Shown here: piece after piece, positions 24,456 through 36,000 of the stretch
Position numbering within the stretch: the stretch's first letter is position 1
Layout of the letters: each line of letters starts with the position of its first letter
DNA from: Actinosynnema sp040640215
Lineage (GTDB): Bacteria; Actinomycetota; Actinomycetes; Mycobacteriales; Pseudonocardiaceae
NCBI RefSeq assembly: GCF_040640215.1
Contig: NZ_JBFABG010000006.1
Coordinates: forward strand, 124,001 to 188,000
DNA: 64,000 nucleotides
Direction: 5' to 3'
The notes under the pieces: generated by a model
What the model saw: the letters and a program-made list of their open reading frames with translations, nothing else
What the model was told of the DNA's origin: nothing
Databases searched by the model: none
Made by a program: the position numbers and the translations under genes

Positions 24456-24622
24456 GGTCGCGCACCTCCCCAGTGGCTCCATGCCCGGGGTTCGGGAGAC
24501 CTCCGTGATCGGTTCGCCCGGGATCGGGCGGTTTTTTCACACCGGGCACCGCGCCGCCGCCGGCGGTCGACGCACAGCGACCGCACAGCCGGGGCACAGG
24601 GATTCCGGTCAGGGTGGGGTGC

Positions 24623-25432
24623 ATGACAGCCATCCACGACCGAGGACTCGCCTTCGACCTGGCCACGTTGACCCGGCGGCGGGCGCTCACCCTGTTGGGT
24701 GGCGCGGGTGTCGCCTCTTTGGCCGCGTGCGGGTCGGCCGCCCCGGGCGCGGCCCCGGACACGGCCGCTCCGGAGACGTCCGCGACGTCCGGTGCCGTGG
24801 CCGAGTGCCGGGACGCGATCCCCGAGGAGACCGCCGGCCCGTACCCCGGCGACGGCTCCAACGGGCCGAACGTGCTCACGCAGAGCGGGATCGTGCGCGG
24901 TGACATCCGGACCAGCTTCGGCACCGGGTCGCGCACGGCGGAAGGCGTGCCGTTGACGATCACGTTGACCGTGCGGGACACGGCATCCGGGTGCACGCCC
25001 TACGCCGGGGCGGCGGTGTACCTGTGGCACTGCGACATCGACGGGAAGTACTCCTTGTACTCGCAGGGCATCACCGGCGAGAACTACCTGCGCGGCGTGC
25101 AGGAGGCCGACGCCCAGGGGGTGGTGACGTTCACCAGCATCTTCCCGGCGGCGTACTCGGGGCGGTGGCCGCACATCCACTTCGAGGTGTACCCGAGCCT
25201 GGCCGAGGCGACGAGTGCGGGCACCAAGATCACCACGTCCCAGCTCGCCCTGCCGGCCGACGTGTGCAAGACCGTCTACGGGACGGCGGGCTACGTGCAG
25301 AGCGTGCGCAACCTGGCGCGGACCTCGCTGGAGGACGACATGGTGTTCAGCGACGGTCACGACGACCAGGTGGCCGCCGTGACCGGTGACGTGACCGGTG
25401 GCTACACCGCGAGCTTGGCCGTCCCGGTGTAG
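24623..25432 (+). CDS. Exported intradiol dioxygenase-like lipoprotein
   Basis: 269 residues. TRRRALTLLGGAGVASLAAC is a Tat-type signal ending in a lipobox. The mature part has ETAGPYPGDGSN, then the beta-sandwich of intradiol ring-cleavage dioxygenases (AAVYLWHCDIDGKYSLYS, ENYLRGVQEADAQGVVTFTS, YSGRWPHIHFEVY). Tyr and His of GENYLRG and RWPHIHF are in the places of the Fe(III) ligands. Family knowledge: cytoplasmic members cleave catechols; exported actinomycete members have unclear substrates, possibly lignin- or humus-derived. ATG 24623 follows AGGGTGGGG. Confidence 0.88.
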   Translation: MTAIHDRGLAFDLATLTRRRALTLLGGAGVASLAACGSAAPGAAPDTAAPETSATSGAVAECRDAIPEETAGPYPGDGSNGPNVLTQSGIVRGDIRTSFGTGSRTAEGVPLTITLTVRDTASGCTPYAGAAVYLWHCDIDGKYSLYSQGITGENYLRGVQEADAQGVVTFTSIFPAAYSGRWPHIHFEVYPSLAEATSAGTKITTSQLALPADVCKTVYGTAGYVQSVRNLARTSLEDDMVFSDGHDDQVAAVTGDVTGGYTASLAVPV

Positions 25433-25454
25433 CCGCCGGGACGGCCGAGCCGGG

Positions 25455-26522
25455 TCAGCGGGATCTGCCGGGCTCGGGGTGGGAGGTCGCGGCGCGCAGC
25501 GAAGCCCTGGTGGTGGTGCTGGTCCGGGAGAGCAGGCCCAGCAGGCTGCGGCGGTCGCGGTGCAGCCAGGCGGTCAGGGCGATCGCCGCCGCGAGGAGCA
25601 GGACCCAGGCGAAGCTCAGGAACAGGACCGGCAGCCACCAGACGACGAACCGGACCACGACCGCGTGCCACGGTGCCGGTCCGCCGCCCACGCGTTGCAG
25701 CGCCAGGTGGAACACGACCTGGCCCGGCGTGGCCCGGTCGGCGCGCAGCAGCGGGACCACGAGCGTGGAGAAGGTCAGCGTCGCGGCCGACAGCAGCGTG
25801 GTGAAGCGCGGCGACTCGGCCAGGGTGCGGGACGCGTCACCGGACAGCGCCAGGACGACCAGGACCGTGAACTGGGTCAGCTCGAAGACCAGCAGGTCAC
25901 CGGCGAACGCCAGGCCGCGCCGGGGCAGGCCGGGTGGCGCGGTGTCGGGGCCGTGCTCCGGGTTCGCGGAGGGCAGCAGGCGCGCCAGCGGCAGCGCCAC
26001 CAGCCAGCCGACCGCCGTGCCGGTGGTGTTGGTCAGCACGTCGTCCACGTCCGCCAGGCGGTAGGGGCACGGGTACAGGCCGAGCACGGCGGTGCCCTGG
26101 ACCAGCTCGACCGACGCCGACACCAGCACGCCCACCGCCACCGAGGTGACGAACCCCCGGCGGAACCGGTAGCGCAGCAGGAAGCCCAACGGCACGAACA
26201 GCAGCACGTTCAGCAGCACCTGCCACAGCGCCGGGCTGCCGTCGCGCAGGATGTCGTCCAAGGACGCCAACGGCTGTAACTGCCACGAGTCCGCGAACCG
26301 CCGCCCGGCGCAGAAGTCGGGCGTGACCACCGGCAGCGGGAACAGCGTGAACGCCACCAGGCCGCAGCCGTAGAGGACACCGGCCGCCGCGACCAACGCC
26401 GACCAGCCGCGCAGCCTGCCGAACCGGCGGTACTGGCGGTGCACCCAGGGCAGCACCGCCAGCGGGACCACCAGCGCGAACAGGACGATCGCCACGATCG
26501 ACTCGGTCATCCGCACGGACAT
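25455..26522 (-). CDS. VanZ-RDD fusion membrane protein
   Basis: 355 residues. Residues 1-185 form a VanZ-like domain (TLFPLPVV, LLNVLLFVPLGFLLRYRFRR, SVELVQ, DVDDVLTNTTGTAVGWLVA, the last being the family hallmark). Residues about 225-330 look like an RDD domain (RRGLAFAGDLLVFELTQFTV..., FLSFAWVLLLAAAIALTAWL). Roughly eight membrane segments. VanZ proteins affect sensitivity to glycopeptides and wall chemistry; mechanism unknown. It is the third gene of the operon headed by the giant DUF11 protein, starting 12 bases after the small DUF11 gene, which suggests a role in anchoring or maturing that surface protein (inference). Confidence 0.85.
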   Translation of the reverse strand: MSVRMTESIVAIVLFALVVPLAVLPWVHRQYRRFGRLRGWSALVAAAGVLYGCGLVAFTLFPLPVVTPDFCAGRRFADSWQLQPLASLDDILRDGSPALWQVLLNVLLFVPLGFLLRYRFRRGFVTSVAVGVLVSASVELVQGTAVLGLYPCPYRLADVDDVLTNTTGTAVGWLVALPLARLLPSANPEHGPDTAPPGLPRRGLAFAGDLLVFELTQFTVLVVLALSGDASRTLAESPRFTTLLSAATLTFSTLVVPLLRADRATPGQVVFHLALQRVGGGPAPWHAVVVRFVVWWLPVLFLSFAWVLLLAAAIALTAWLHRDRRSLLGLLSRTSTTTRASLRAATSHPEPGRSR

Positions 26523-26534
26523 GAGCGCCCCCGG

Positions 26535-27041
26535 TCAGACCACCGCCCGGTGCCGCCGCCGTCGCCGGAACAGCGCGAACGCGCCCACCGCCACGGCGAG
26601 CACAACCACCGCGAGCACGACCACCGCGAGCACCGGCGGCCACCACCACGCGGACGACTGCGCCGACGCCGGAACCGCCGCCGCCAGCTCGTCGGAGTCC
26701 GTCGAGCACACCAGCGGGCGGGTCTCGCCCGGCCGGTAGGCGCACACCGAGCTCGCCAGCCGCGCGGTCCCGTCCGGTGCGGTGTCGAACACGGCCTTGT
26801 CGGTGAGCGTGAGGTCCTTGCCCGCCGGGACGGTCGCGGTCCACTCCACCGACGTCTCCGACGTCCGGCCGTCCTGGTCGGCGGTCACCACCCGCAGGCC
26901 CGGCGGGACGGACTGGGACACCCGCAGTCCCTCCACATCGGACGAACCGGTGTTGCGCACCGTGATCTCGTACGCCAGTTCGTCGCCGCCGCGCACCTGG
27001 TCGTGCGCGTTGTCGATGGAGATCGACAAGCCTTCCGTCAC
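26535..27041 (-). CDS. Single DUF11 domain with C-terminal membrane anchor
   Basis: 168 residues from GTG 27041, which overlaps the giant gene's TGA as GTGA. One DUF11 unit (LSISIDNAHDQVRGGDELAY, EITVRNTGSSDVEGLRVSQS) is followed by a linker and a C-terminal membrane helix with a basic tail (VVVLAVVVLAVAVGAFALF, then RRRRRHR). The topology predicted by the basic tail puts the DUF11 domain outside, yet no signal peptide is visible, which is puzzling. Coupling by overlap implies fixed stoichiometry with the giant protein. It could be a membrane-side docking subunit. Confidence 0.82.
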   Translation of the reverse strand: MTEGLSISIDNAHDQVRGGDELAYEITVRNTGSSDVEGLRVSQSVPPGLRVVTADQDGRTSETSVEWTATVPAGKDLTLTDKAVFDTAPDGTARLASSVCAYRPGETRPLVCSTDSDELAAAVPASAQSSAWWWPPVLAVVVLAVVVLAVAVGAFALFRRRRRHRAVV

Positions 27042-30000
27042 CGCCGTGCCCTCCTTGTCGTGTACACCAGTCCGCCGCCCACGAGCAGGAGCAGCAGGCC
27101 ACCCAGCAGCCAGGGCAGCAGTGGCACACCGGTCGACGCGATCGGCTTCGTCGTCTCCACCGCCGTCCGGGTCGAGCACCTCGGGTCGTCGTCGCCGGGG
27201 CGGCAGTTCGCGCCCGGCGTGTCGGAGCTGACCGCGTTGACCAGGGTCCGGTCCCCGTTGCCGTGCACGGTCACCGAGTAGGTCACGGTGGCCGTGCCGC
27301 CGGCCGCGAGGTCGCCCGTCCAGGTCAGCGCCGGGGCGCGGAACACCGCGCCCGCCGACGCCCCGTCGAAGGTCGCGTCGTCCAGCACGTTCACCAGCGA
27401 GTCGAGCAGCCCGACACCGACCAGCGGCCTCGCGCCGGTGTTGCGCACCGTCACGGTGTAGGTCACGCGGTCGCCCGGTTCGGCCCGCTCGCGGTCGACC
27501 GCCTTCACGATCTCCAGGCCGCCCGACACCGGTGTCGTCGTGCCGCAGTCCGGGCCGGGGCAGAGCGCACCCGGCGTGTCGGACGTGACCACGTTGCGCA
27601 GCACGGAGTCGCCGGTCGGCGGGTCGGCCACCCCGACCCGGTAGGTCACCACCGCCGCCGCGCCGACGGCGAGTTGCCCGGTCCAGGTCAGCGCCGGCTC
27701 GGCGAAGGACGTCGTGCCCGCGCTCGCCGACGCGGTCAGGAACACCGCGTCGTCCAGCACACCGCTCAGGTCGTCGGTGAACCTCGCGGCCGGCAGGTCG
27801 ACCCGGCCGGTGTTGCCCACCACGACGGTGTAGGTCACCGTCTCGCCCGGCCCCGCCTCGGTCCGGTCCACGGTCTTCACCAGCGACAGGCGCGGCACCA
27901 GCACCGTGGCCGAGCAGCGCGGGTCCCCGGCCCGGGTGGTCGCCGGGCAGTTCGACCCGGGGGTGTCCGACCGCACGGCGTTGGCCAGCTCCAGGTCACC
28001 GGCCGCCGGCCGGCCCACGGTCACCGTGTAGGTGACCGTCACCCTCGCCCCGACACCGACCTGGCCGCGCCACGTCAACGTCGGCGCGGCGTAGGTCACG
28101 GTGCCCGCGCTGGCGGTCGCGTCCGCGTTGTACGCCGCGTCGTCCAGCACCCCGGACAGGTCGTCGGTGAAGCTCGCGCTCTGCGCGGTCCGGCCGGTGT
28201 TGGTGACCACCACCGTGTACGTCACCGCCTCCCCCGGCGCGGCCGTGGTGCCGCTCGCGGTCTTCTCCACGACCAGGCCGGGCAGCTCGGTGACCGTGCC
28301 GCACCTCGGGTCGGTCGAGCCCGGCGGGCAGTTGGAGCCCCGCGTGGTCGAGCTGACCGCGTTGCGCAGCGAGTGGTCGCCGGTGACCGGGGAGTCCACC
28401 ACGGCCGTGTAGGTGACGGTGGCCGAGCCGCCGACCGGCAAATCGCCGGTCCAGGTCAACACCGGTGCCGCGTAGGTCGCGGTGCCGGTGGTCGCCGTCG
28501 CGTCGTCGTTGTAGGTCGCGTCGTCGACCACCCGGCTCAGGTCGTCGGAGAACGTCGCTCCTGTTTGGACGGTCTGCCCGGTGTTCCGCACGGTCACCGC
28601 GTAGGTGACGGTGTCGCCGGGGTTGACCACGGCGGGCGACGACGTCTTCTCGATGCTCAGGCCCGCGATCGGGGTGACCGTGGTGCAGGCCGTGCACTCA
28701 CTGCCCGGTGTCGCGGAGGTGACCGTGTTGGTGAGCGTGAAGTCGCCGGTCACCGGGTCGTCCACGGTCACGGTGTAGGTCACCGTCGCCGTGGCCCCAA
28801 CCGCGACCGTGCCGTTCCAGACCAGCGTCGGCGCGGTGTAGGTCGCCGTGCCGGTGGTGGCGCTCGCCGACCCGAACGCGGCGTCGTCCACGACCCCGGT
28901 CAGGTCGTCGGTGAAGCTCGCGTCCTGCGCGGTCTGGCCGGTGTTGGTGACCACGACCGTGTAGGTGACCAAGTCACCGGGGTCGGCGTCGGTGCGGTCC
29001 ACCGACTTGGTGATCGCCAGGCCCGGCAGGGCGGTGTCGGTCGAGCACCTCGGGTCGACCGCCCGCGCCCGGCCGCTCATCGGCAGCGGGCAGTTGTTGC
29101 CCGGCGTGGTGGACGTGACCACGTTGGTCAGCCGGTGGTCGCCGGTGATCGGGTCCTTGACCCGCACCGTGTAGGTGACGGTCGCGGTGGCCCCGACCGG
29201 CAGATCGCCGGTCCAGGTCAGCGTCGGCGAGGTGAACGCGACGGTGCCGGTCGTGGCGGTGCCGTCGCCGTTGTAGTCGGCGTCGTCCAAGACCGCGCCC
29301 AGGTCGTCGGAGAACGTCGCTCCGGTGTGGACGGTCTGCCCGGTGTTCCGCACGGTCACCGCGTAGGTGACGGTGTCGCCGGGGTTGACCACGGCGGGCG
29401 ACGACGTCTTCTCGATGACCAGGCCCGCGATCGGGACGACCACGACGCACGCCGGGTCGGTCGACCCCGCCGGGCAGTTGCCGCCCGGCGTGTCCGACAC
29501 GACGGTGTTGGTGAGCTTGCCGTCGCCGGTCGCCGGGTCGTTCACGGTCACCGCGTAGGTCACCGTGGCCGTCTCGCCGACCCCGAGCGCGCCGCTCCAG
29601 GTCAGCGTCGGCGCGGTGTAGGACACCGTGCCGGTGGTGGCGCTCGCCGACCCGTAGGTCGCGTCGTCCACGACCTGGGTCAGGTCGTCGGTGAAGCTCG
29701 CGTCCTGCGCGGTCTGGCCGGTGTTGGTGACGGTCACCGCGTAGGTGACGGTGTCGCCCGGTTTCGCGTCCGCCCGGTCGGCGGTCTTGGTGATCGCCAG
29801 GCCCGGCAGCGCGGTGTCCGTGGAGCACCTCGGATCGGTCGACCCCGGCCGGCAGTTGCCGCCCGGCGACGCGGAGCGGACCACGTTGGTCAGCCGGTGG
29901 TCGCCGGTGACCGGGTTCTTGACCCGCGCGGTGTAGGTGACGGTGGCCGAGCCGCCGACCGGCAGGTCGCCGACCCACGTCAGCGTCGGCGCGGCGTAGG

Positions 30001-33000
30001 CCACGTCGCCCGTCGTGGCGGTGCCGTCGCCGGCGTAGTCGGCGTCGTCGACCACCCGGGACAGGTCGTCGGTGAACGTCGCGTCGTCCTGCGCGGTCTG
30101 GCCGGTGTTCCGCACGGTCACCGTGTAGGTCACCGCGTCGCCGGGGTTGACCACGGCGGGCGACGAGGTCTTCTCGATGACCAGGCCCGCGATCGACGTC
30201 GTGGCCGAGCACCGGGGGTCCGTCGAGCCCGGCGCGCAGTTGCCGCCCGGTGTGTCGGAGGTGACCGCGTTGCCCAACGTGAAGTCCCCGGTCACCGGGT
30301 CGGCCACGGTCACCGCGTAGGTCACCGTGGCCGTCTCACCGAGCCCGAGCGTGCCGCTCCAGGTCAGCCTCGGCGCGGCGTAGGACACCGTGCCGGTGGT
30401 GGCGCTCGCCGATCCGAACGCGGCGTCGTCCACGACCCCGGTCAGGTCGTCGGTGAAGCTCGCGTCCTGCGGTGTCCGACCGGTGTTCGTCACGGTCACC
30501 GCGTAGGTCACCGTGTCGCCCGGCCCGGCCGTCGCGCGGTCGACCGTCTTCACGATCTCCAGACCGGGCAGCGGGGTGGACGTGCCACACCTCGGGTCGG
30601 TCGACCCCGGCGGGCAGTTGCCGGGCGTGGCCGAGCTGACCGCGTTGGCCAGCACGTGGTTGCCGGTGATCGGGTCGTCGACGGTGACCGCGTAGGTGAC
30701 CGTCGCGGACGCGCCGACCGCCAGGTCGCCGGTCCAGGTCAGCGTCGGCTCGGCGAAGGACACCGTGCCCGTCGACGCGGTCGCCGAGCCGAACGCGGCG
30801 TCGTCCACCACGTCGGTCAGGTCGTCGGTCACGACCGCGCCGGTCAGCGGCACCTGCCCGGTGTTGGTGAGCACGACCGTGTAGGTGACCGCGTCGCCGG
30901 GGTTCGCGGTCTGCCGGTCCGCCGACTTCGCCACCGTCAGCTCGCGGCCCGGTGTCTCGGTGCCGCACGACGGGTCGGTCGAGCCGGCCGGGCAGTTGCC
31001 GCCGGGCGTGGTCGAGGTGATCCGGTTGACCAGGTTCTTGTCGCCGGTGTCGGGGTTCTTCACGGTCACCGTGTAGGTGACCGTCGCCGACCCGCCGACC
31101 GCCAGGTCACCGGTCCAGGTGAGGTTCGGCGCGGCGTAGGAGACCGTCCCGGACGTGGCCGCCGCGTCGGCGTTGTAGTCCGCGTCGTCGAGCACCCGGG
31201 ACAGGTCGTCGGTGAACGTCGCCCCGGTGATCGGCGTCCGGCCGGTGTTGGTGACCGCGATCGTGTAGGTGACCGTGTCACCGGGCACCGCCTCGTCGCG
31301 GTCGTCGGACTTGACGATCCGCAGCGCGGAGATCGGCGTGGACGTCCGGCACTCGGCCGCCCCGGCCGCGCAGTTGTTGCCCGGCGTCGTGGACGTCACC
31401 GCGTTGGCGAGCTGGAAGTCCCCGCCGCCGACCGGGTCCTCCACCCGCACCGAGTAGGTGACCGTCGCGGTGCCGCCGACCGGGAGGTCACCGGCCCAGC
31501 CCAGGTTCGGCGCGGTGAACGTCGCCGTCCCCGTGGACGCCGACGCAGCGACCCACGTCGCGTCGTCCAGCACGCCCGTCAGGTCGTCGGTGAACGTCGC
31601 GCCGGTCAGCGGTGTCCGGCCGGTGTTCGTCACGGTCACCGTGTAGGTGACCGTCTCGCCGGGCAACGCCTGCTGCCGGTCCACCGCCTTCTCGATCCGG
31701 ACGCCCGACAGCGCGGTGCTGGTCGAGCACCTCGGGTCGGTCGAGCCGGTCCGGCAGTTGCTGCCCGGGGTGTCGGAGGTGACCGCGTTGCCGAGCACCT
31801 TGTCCCCCGCGCCGGTCACCGTCACCGTGTAGGTGACCAGCGCCGACTCGCCGACGCCGAGCGTGCCCGACCAGGCGAGGTCCGGCGCGGTGAACGTCGC
31901 CGTGCCGGTGGTCGCCGACGCGCTGCCCCACGTCGCGTCGTCCAGCACGCCGGACAGGTCGTCGGTGAACGACGCGTTCTGCGACGTCCGACCGGTGTTG
32001 GTCACGGTCACCGTGTAGGTCACCGCGTCGCCGGGGTTCGCCGCCGCCTTGTCGACCGCCTTGCTGATCTCCAGACCGGACAGCGGGGTCGAGGTGGCGC
32101 ACTTCGGGTCGGTCGTGCCAGTCGGGCAGTTGCTGCCCGGTGTGGTCGACGTGATCGCGTTGGCCAGCGTGAAGTCCCCGGTGACCGGGTCGTCGACGGT
32201 CACCGAGTAGGTGATCGTCGCGGTGCCGCCGACCGGCAGGTCACCGGTCCAGGCCAGGTTCGGCGCGGTGAACGTCGCCGTGCCGGTGGACGCCGACGCG
32301 CTGCCCCACGTCGCGTCGTCCAGCACGCCGGACAGGTCGTCGGTGAAGGAGGCGTCGAGCGGCGTCCGGCCGGTGTTGGTCACGGTCACCGTGTACGTCA
32401 CCACGTCACCCGGCTTGGCCGAGGTCACGTCGACGGTCTTGGCGATGTCCAGACCCGGCAGCGACGTCGTGGTGGAGCAGCGCGGGTCGGTCGAGCCCGG
32501 CGGGCAGTTGCCCGGGATCTCGGAGCTCACCCGGTTGGTCAGGCCGTGGTTGCCGGCGGTCGGGTCGTCCACGGTCACCGAGTAGGTGATGGTCGCCGTC
32601 GCGCCGGGCGCGAGGTCACCCGACCAGGACAGCGTCGGCGAGGAGAACGCGGCCGTGCCGGTCGACGCTGTCGCGCCGTTCCACGTCGCGTCGTCCACGA
32701 CGTCGGTCAGGTCGTCGGTGGCGGTGGCGGGGGTGAGCGGCACCTGGCCGCTGTTGGTGACGGTGAGCGTGTACGTCACCGTCTCGCCGGGGTTCGCGGT
32801 CTGCCGGTCCGCCGCCTTCAGGATCGTCAGCTCGCGGCCCGGCGTGCTGGTCGAGCACCTCGGGTCGGTCGACCCGGCCGGGCAGTTGGTGCCCGGCGAG
32901 TCGGAGGTCACCGCGTTGGTGAGCCGCTTGTCGCCGGGGTTCGGGTTCTTCACCGCCACCGTGTAGGTGACCGTCGCCGTGCCGCCGACCGGCAGGTCAC

Positions 33001-36000
33001 CGGCCCAGGTCAGCCTCGGCGCGGCGTAGGACACCGTGCCCAGGGTGGCCGCACCGTCGCCGCCGTAGTCGGCGTCGTCCAGGACCCGGGTGAGGTCGTC
33101 GGTGAACGTCGCTCCCGTTTGGACGGTCTGGCCGGTGTTGCGCACGGTGACCGTGTAGGTCACCACGTCGCCGGGGTCGACCGCGCCGGGCGCGGCCGTC
33201 TTCTCGATGACCAGGCCCGCGATCGGCGTCGTCGTGGTGCAGGTGATGCACACCGCGCCCGGCGTCGTCGAGCGGACGTCGTTGACCAGCCGGTGGTCTC
33301 CGGTCACCGGGTTCTCGACGGTCACCGCGTAGGTGATCGTCGCCGTGCCGCCCACCGGCAGGTCACCGGTCCAGGTCAGCCTCGGCTCGGCGAAGGTGGC
33401 CGTGCCGGTGGTCGCCGACGCGCTGCCCCAGGTCGCGTCGTCCAGCACGCCGGTCAGGTCGTCGGCGAGGCTCGCACCGGTCAACGGCGTCTGGCCGGTG
33501 TTGCGCACCGCCACCGAGTACGTCACGACGTCGCCGGGTGCCGCGTCCGCGCGGTCGACGGTCTTCTTGATCTCCATGCCCGGCAGCGCCGTGCTGGTCG
33601 AGCACTTCGGGTCGGTCGACCCGGCCGGGCAGTTGCTCCCCGGCGCGTCCGACGTGACGGTGTTGCGCAGCCGGTGGTCGCCGGCCGGCGGGTCGTCCAC
33701 CACCACCGAGTAGGTGATCACCGCCTGCGCACCGACCGGGAGGTCGCCGGTCCAGGTCAGCACCGGCTCGGCGTAGGTGACCACGCCGACCGTGGCCGTG
33801 CCGTCCGCGTTGTACGCGCCGTCGTCCAGCGCGCCGGACAGGTCGTCGGTGATCCGCACGCCGGTCTGCGGCGTCTGGCCGGTGTTCCGGACGGTCACCG
33901 AGTAGGTGACGGTGTCGCCGGGGTCCGGTGCGGCGGGCGCGGCGGTCTTGGTGATGTCCAGGCCCGCGACCGGTGTGCTGGTCGAGCACTTCGGATCGGT
34001 CGTGCCGGTCGGGCAATTGCTGCCCGCCGTCGCCGAGGTGACCGCGTTGCCCAACCGGAAGTCTCCGGTCACCGGGTTCCGCACGGTCACCGTGTAGGTG
34101 ACCGTCGCCGACGCGCCGACCGGCAGGTCCCCGGTCCAGGTGAGCCTCGGCTCGGTGTAGGACACCGCGCCCAGCGTCGCGGCGGCGTCGGCGTTGTAGG
34201 CCGCGTCGTCCACGGCGTTGGTCAGGTCGTCGGTGAACGTCGCGCCGGTCAGCACCGTCTGGCCGGTGTTGCGCACCGCGACCGTGTACGTCACGACGTC
34301 ACCGGGCTTGGCCGACGTGGGCGCGGCGGTCTTGGTGATGTCCAGGCCCGCGATCGGCGTGCTGGTCGAGCACTTCGGATCGGTCGTGCCGGTCGGGCAA
34401 TTGCTGCCCGGCGTCGCCGAGGTGACCGCGTTGCCCAACCGGAAGTTCCCGCTCACCGGATTCCGCACGGTCACCGTGTAGGTGACCGTCGCGGACCCGC
34501 CGACCGGCAGGTCACCCGACCAGGTCAGCGTGGGTTCGGCGTAGGTGGTCGTGCCGGTGGTGGCGCTCGCCGAGCCGAAGGCGGCGTCGTCCACGACGTC
34601 GGTCAGGTCGTCGCCGAACGTCGCGCCGGTCAGCACCGTCTGGCCGGTGTTGCGCACCACCACCGTGTACGTCACGACGTCGCCGGGGTTCGCGGCCGTG
34701 CGGTCGGCGGTCTTCACGATGTCGATGCCGGACACCGACGTGCTGGTCCGGCACTTCACGTCGGTCGAGCCGGTCGGGCAGTTGCTGCCCGCCGTGGCCG
34801 AGGTGACCACGTTGGCCAACCGGAAATCACCGGCCACCGGATTCCGCACGGCCACCGTGTAGGTCACCGTCGCCGACGCACCGACCGCCAGATCCCCGGA
34901 CCACGTCAGGTTCGGCGCGGTGAACGTCACCGTGCCCGCCGTCGCCGACGCGCTCCCCCACGTCGCGTCGTCCAGCACACCGGTCAGGTCGTCGGAGAAG
35001 CTCGCGTTCTGCGGGGTCTGACCGGAGTTCCGCACGGTCACCGTGTAGGTCACGGTGTCGCCGGGGTTCGCGGAGGGCTTGTCGACCGCCTTGGTGATCT
35101 CCAGTCCGGGCAGGAGGGTCGTGGTCGAGCACCTCGGATCGGTCGAGCCGGGCGGGCAGTTGCCCGGCTCGGTGGAGCTGACCACGTTGCGCAGCTCGTG
35201 GTCGCCGGTGACCGGGTCGCGCACCGTCACCGCGTAGGTGATCGTCGCGCTCGCGCCGATCGCCAGGCCGCCGGTCCAGTCCAGGTTCGGCTCGGTGAAG
35301 GTGGCCGTGCCGGTCGAGGCGGTCGCGCCGCCCCACGTCGCGTCGTCCACCACGTCGGACAGGTCGTCCCGGAACGACGCGCTCGGCAACGCCACCTGGC
35401 CGGTGTTGGTCACCGTCACCGTGTAGGTCACCGTGTCGCCGGGGTTCGCGGCCGGCTTGTCCGACGTCTTCTGGATGGTCAGCTCACGGCCCGGCGTCGA
35501 CGTGGCGCACGACGGGTCGGTGGAGCCCGCCGGGCAGTTGTTGCCGCGCGTGGTCGACGCGATCTGGTTCTTGAGGCTCTTGTCGCCGGTGTCGGGGTTG
35601 TTCACGGTCACCGTGTAGGTGACCGTCGCCGACGCGCCGACCGCCAGGTCACCGGTCCACGTCAGGTTCGGCGCGGTGTAGGCGACCGAGCCGGCCGTGG
35701 CGGCGGCGTCGGCGTTGTACCGCGCGTCGTCGAGCACCTGGGACAGGTCGTCGGTGAACGTCGCGCCGGTCTGCGGCGTCTGGCCGTTGTTCGTGACGAC
35801 GATCGTGTACGTCACCGTGTCGCCGGGGACGACCTCGTCCCGGTCGTCGGTCTTCACGATCCGCAGGCCCGCGATCGGTGTGGACGTCGCGCACCGCGCG
35901 TCCGCCGAACCGGTCGGGCAGTTGTTGCCCGGCGTCGTGGACGTCACCGCGTTGTCCAGCCGGGAGTCGCCGGTCACCGGGTTCCGCACGGTCACCGAGT

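Noticed and set aside
27038..27041. Programmed frameshift joining the giant protein to the small DUF11 protein
   Set aside because: The overlap is an ordinary GTGA coupling; no slippery sequence is seen and a fusion would place a domain after the sorting signal.
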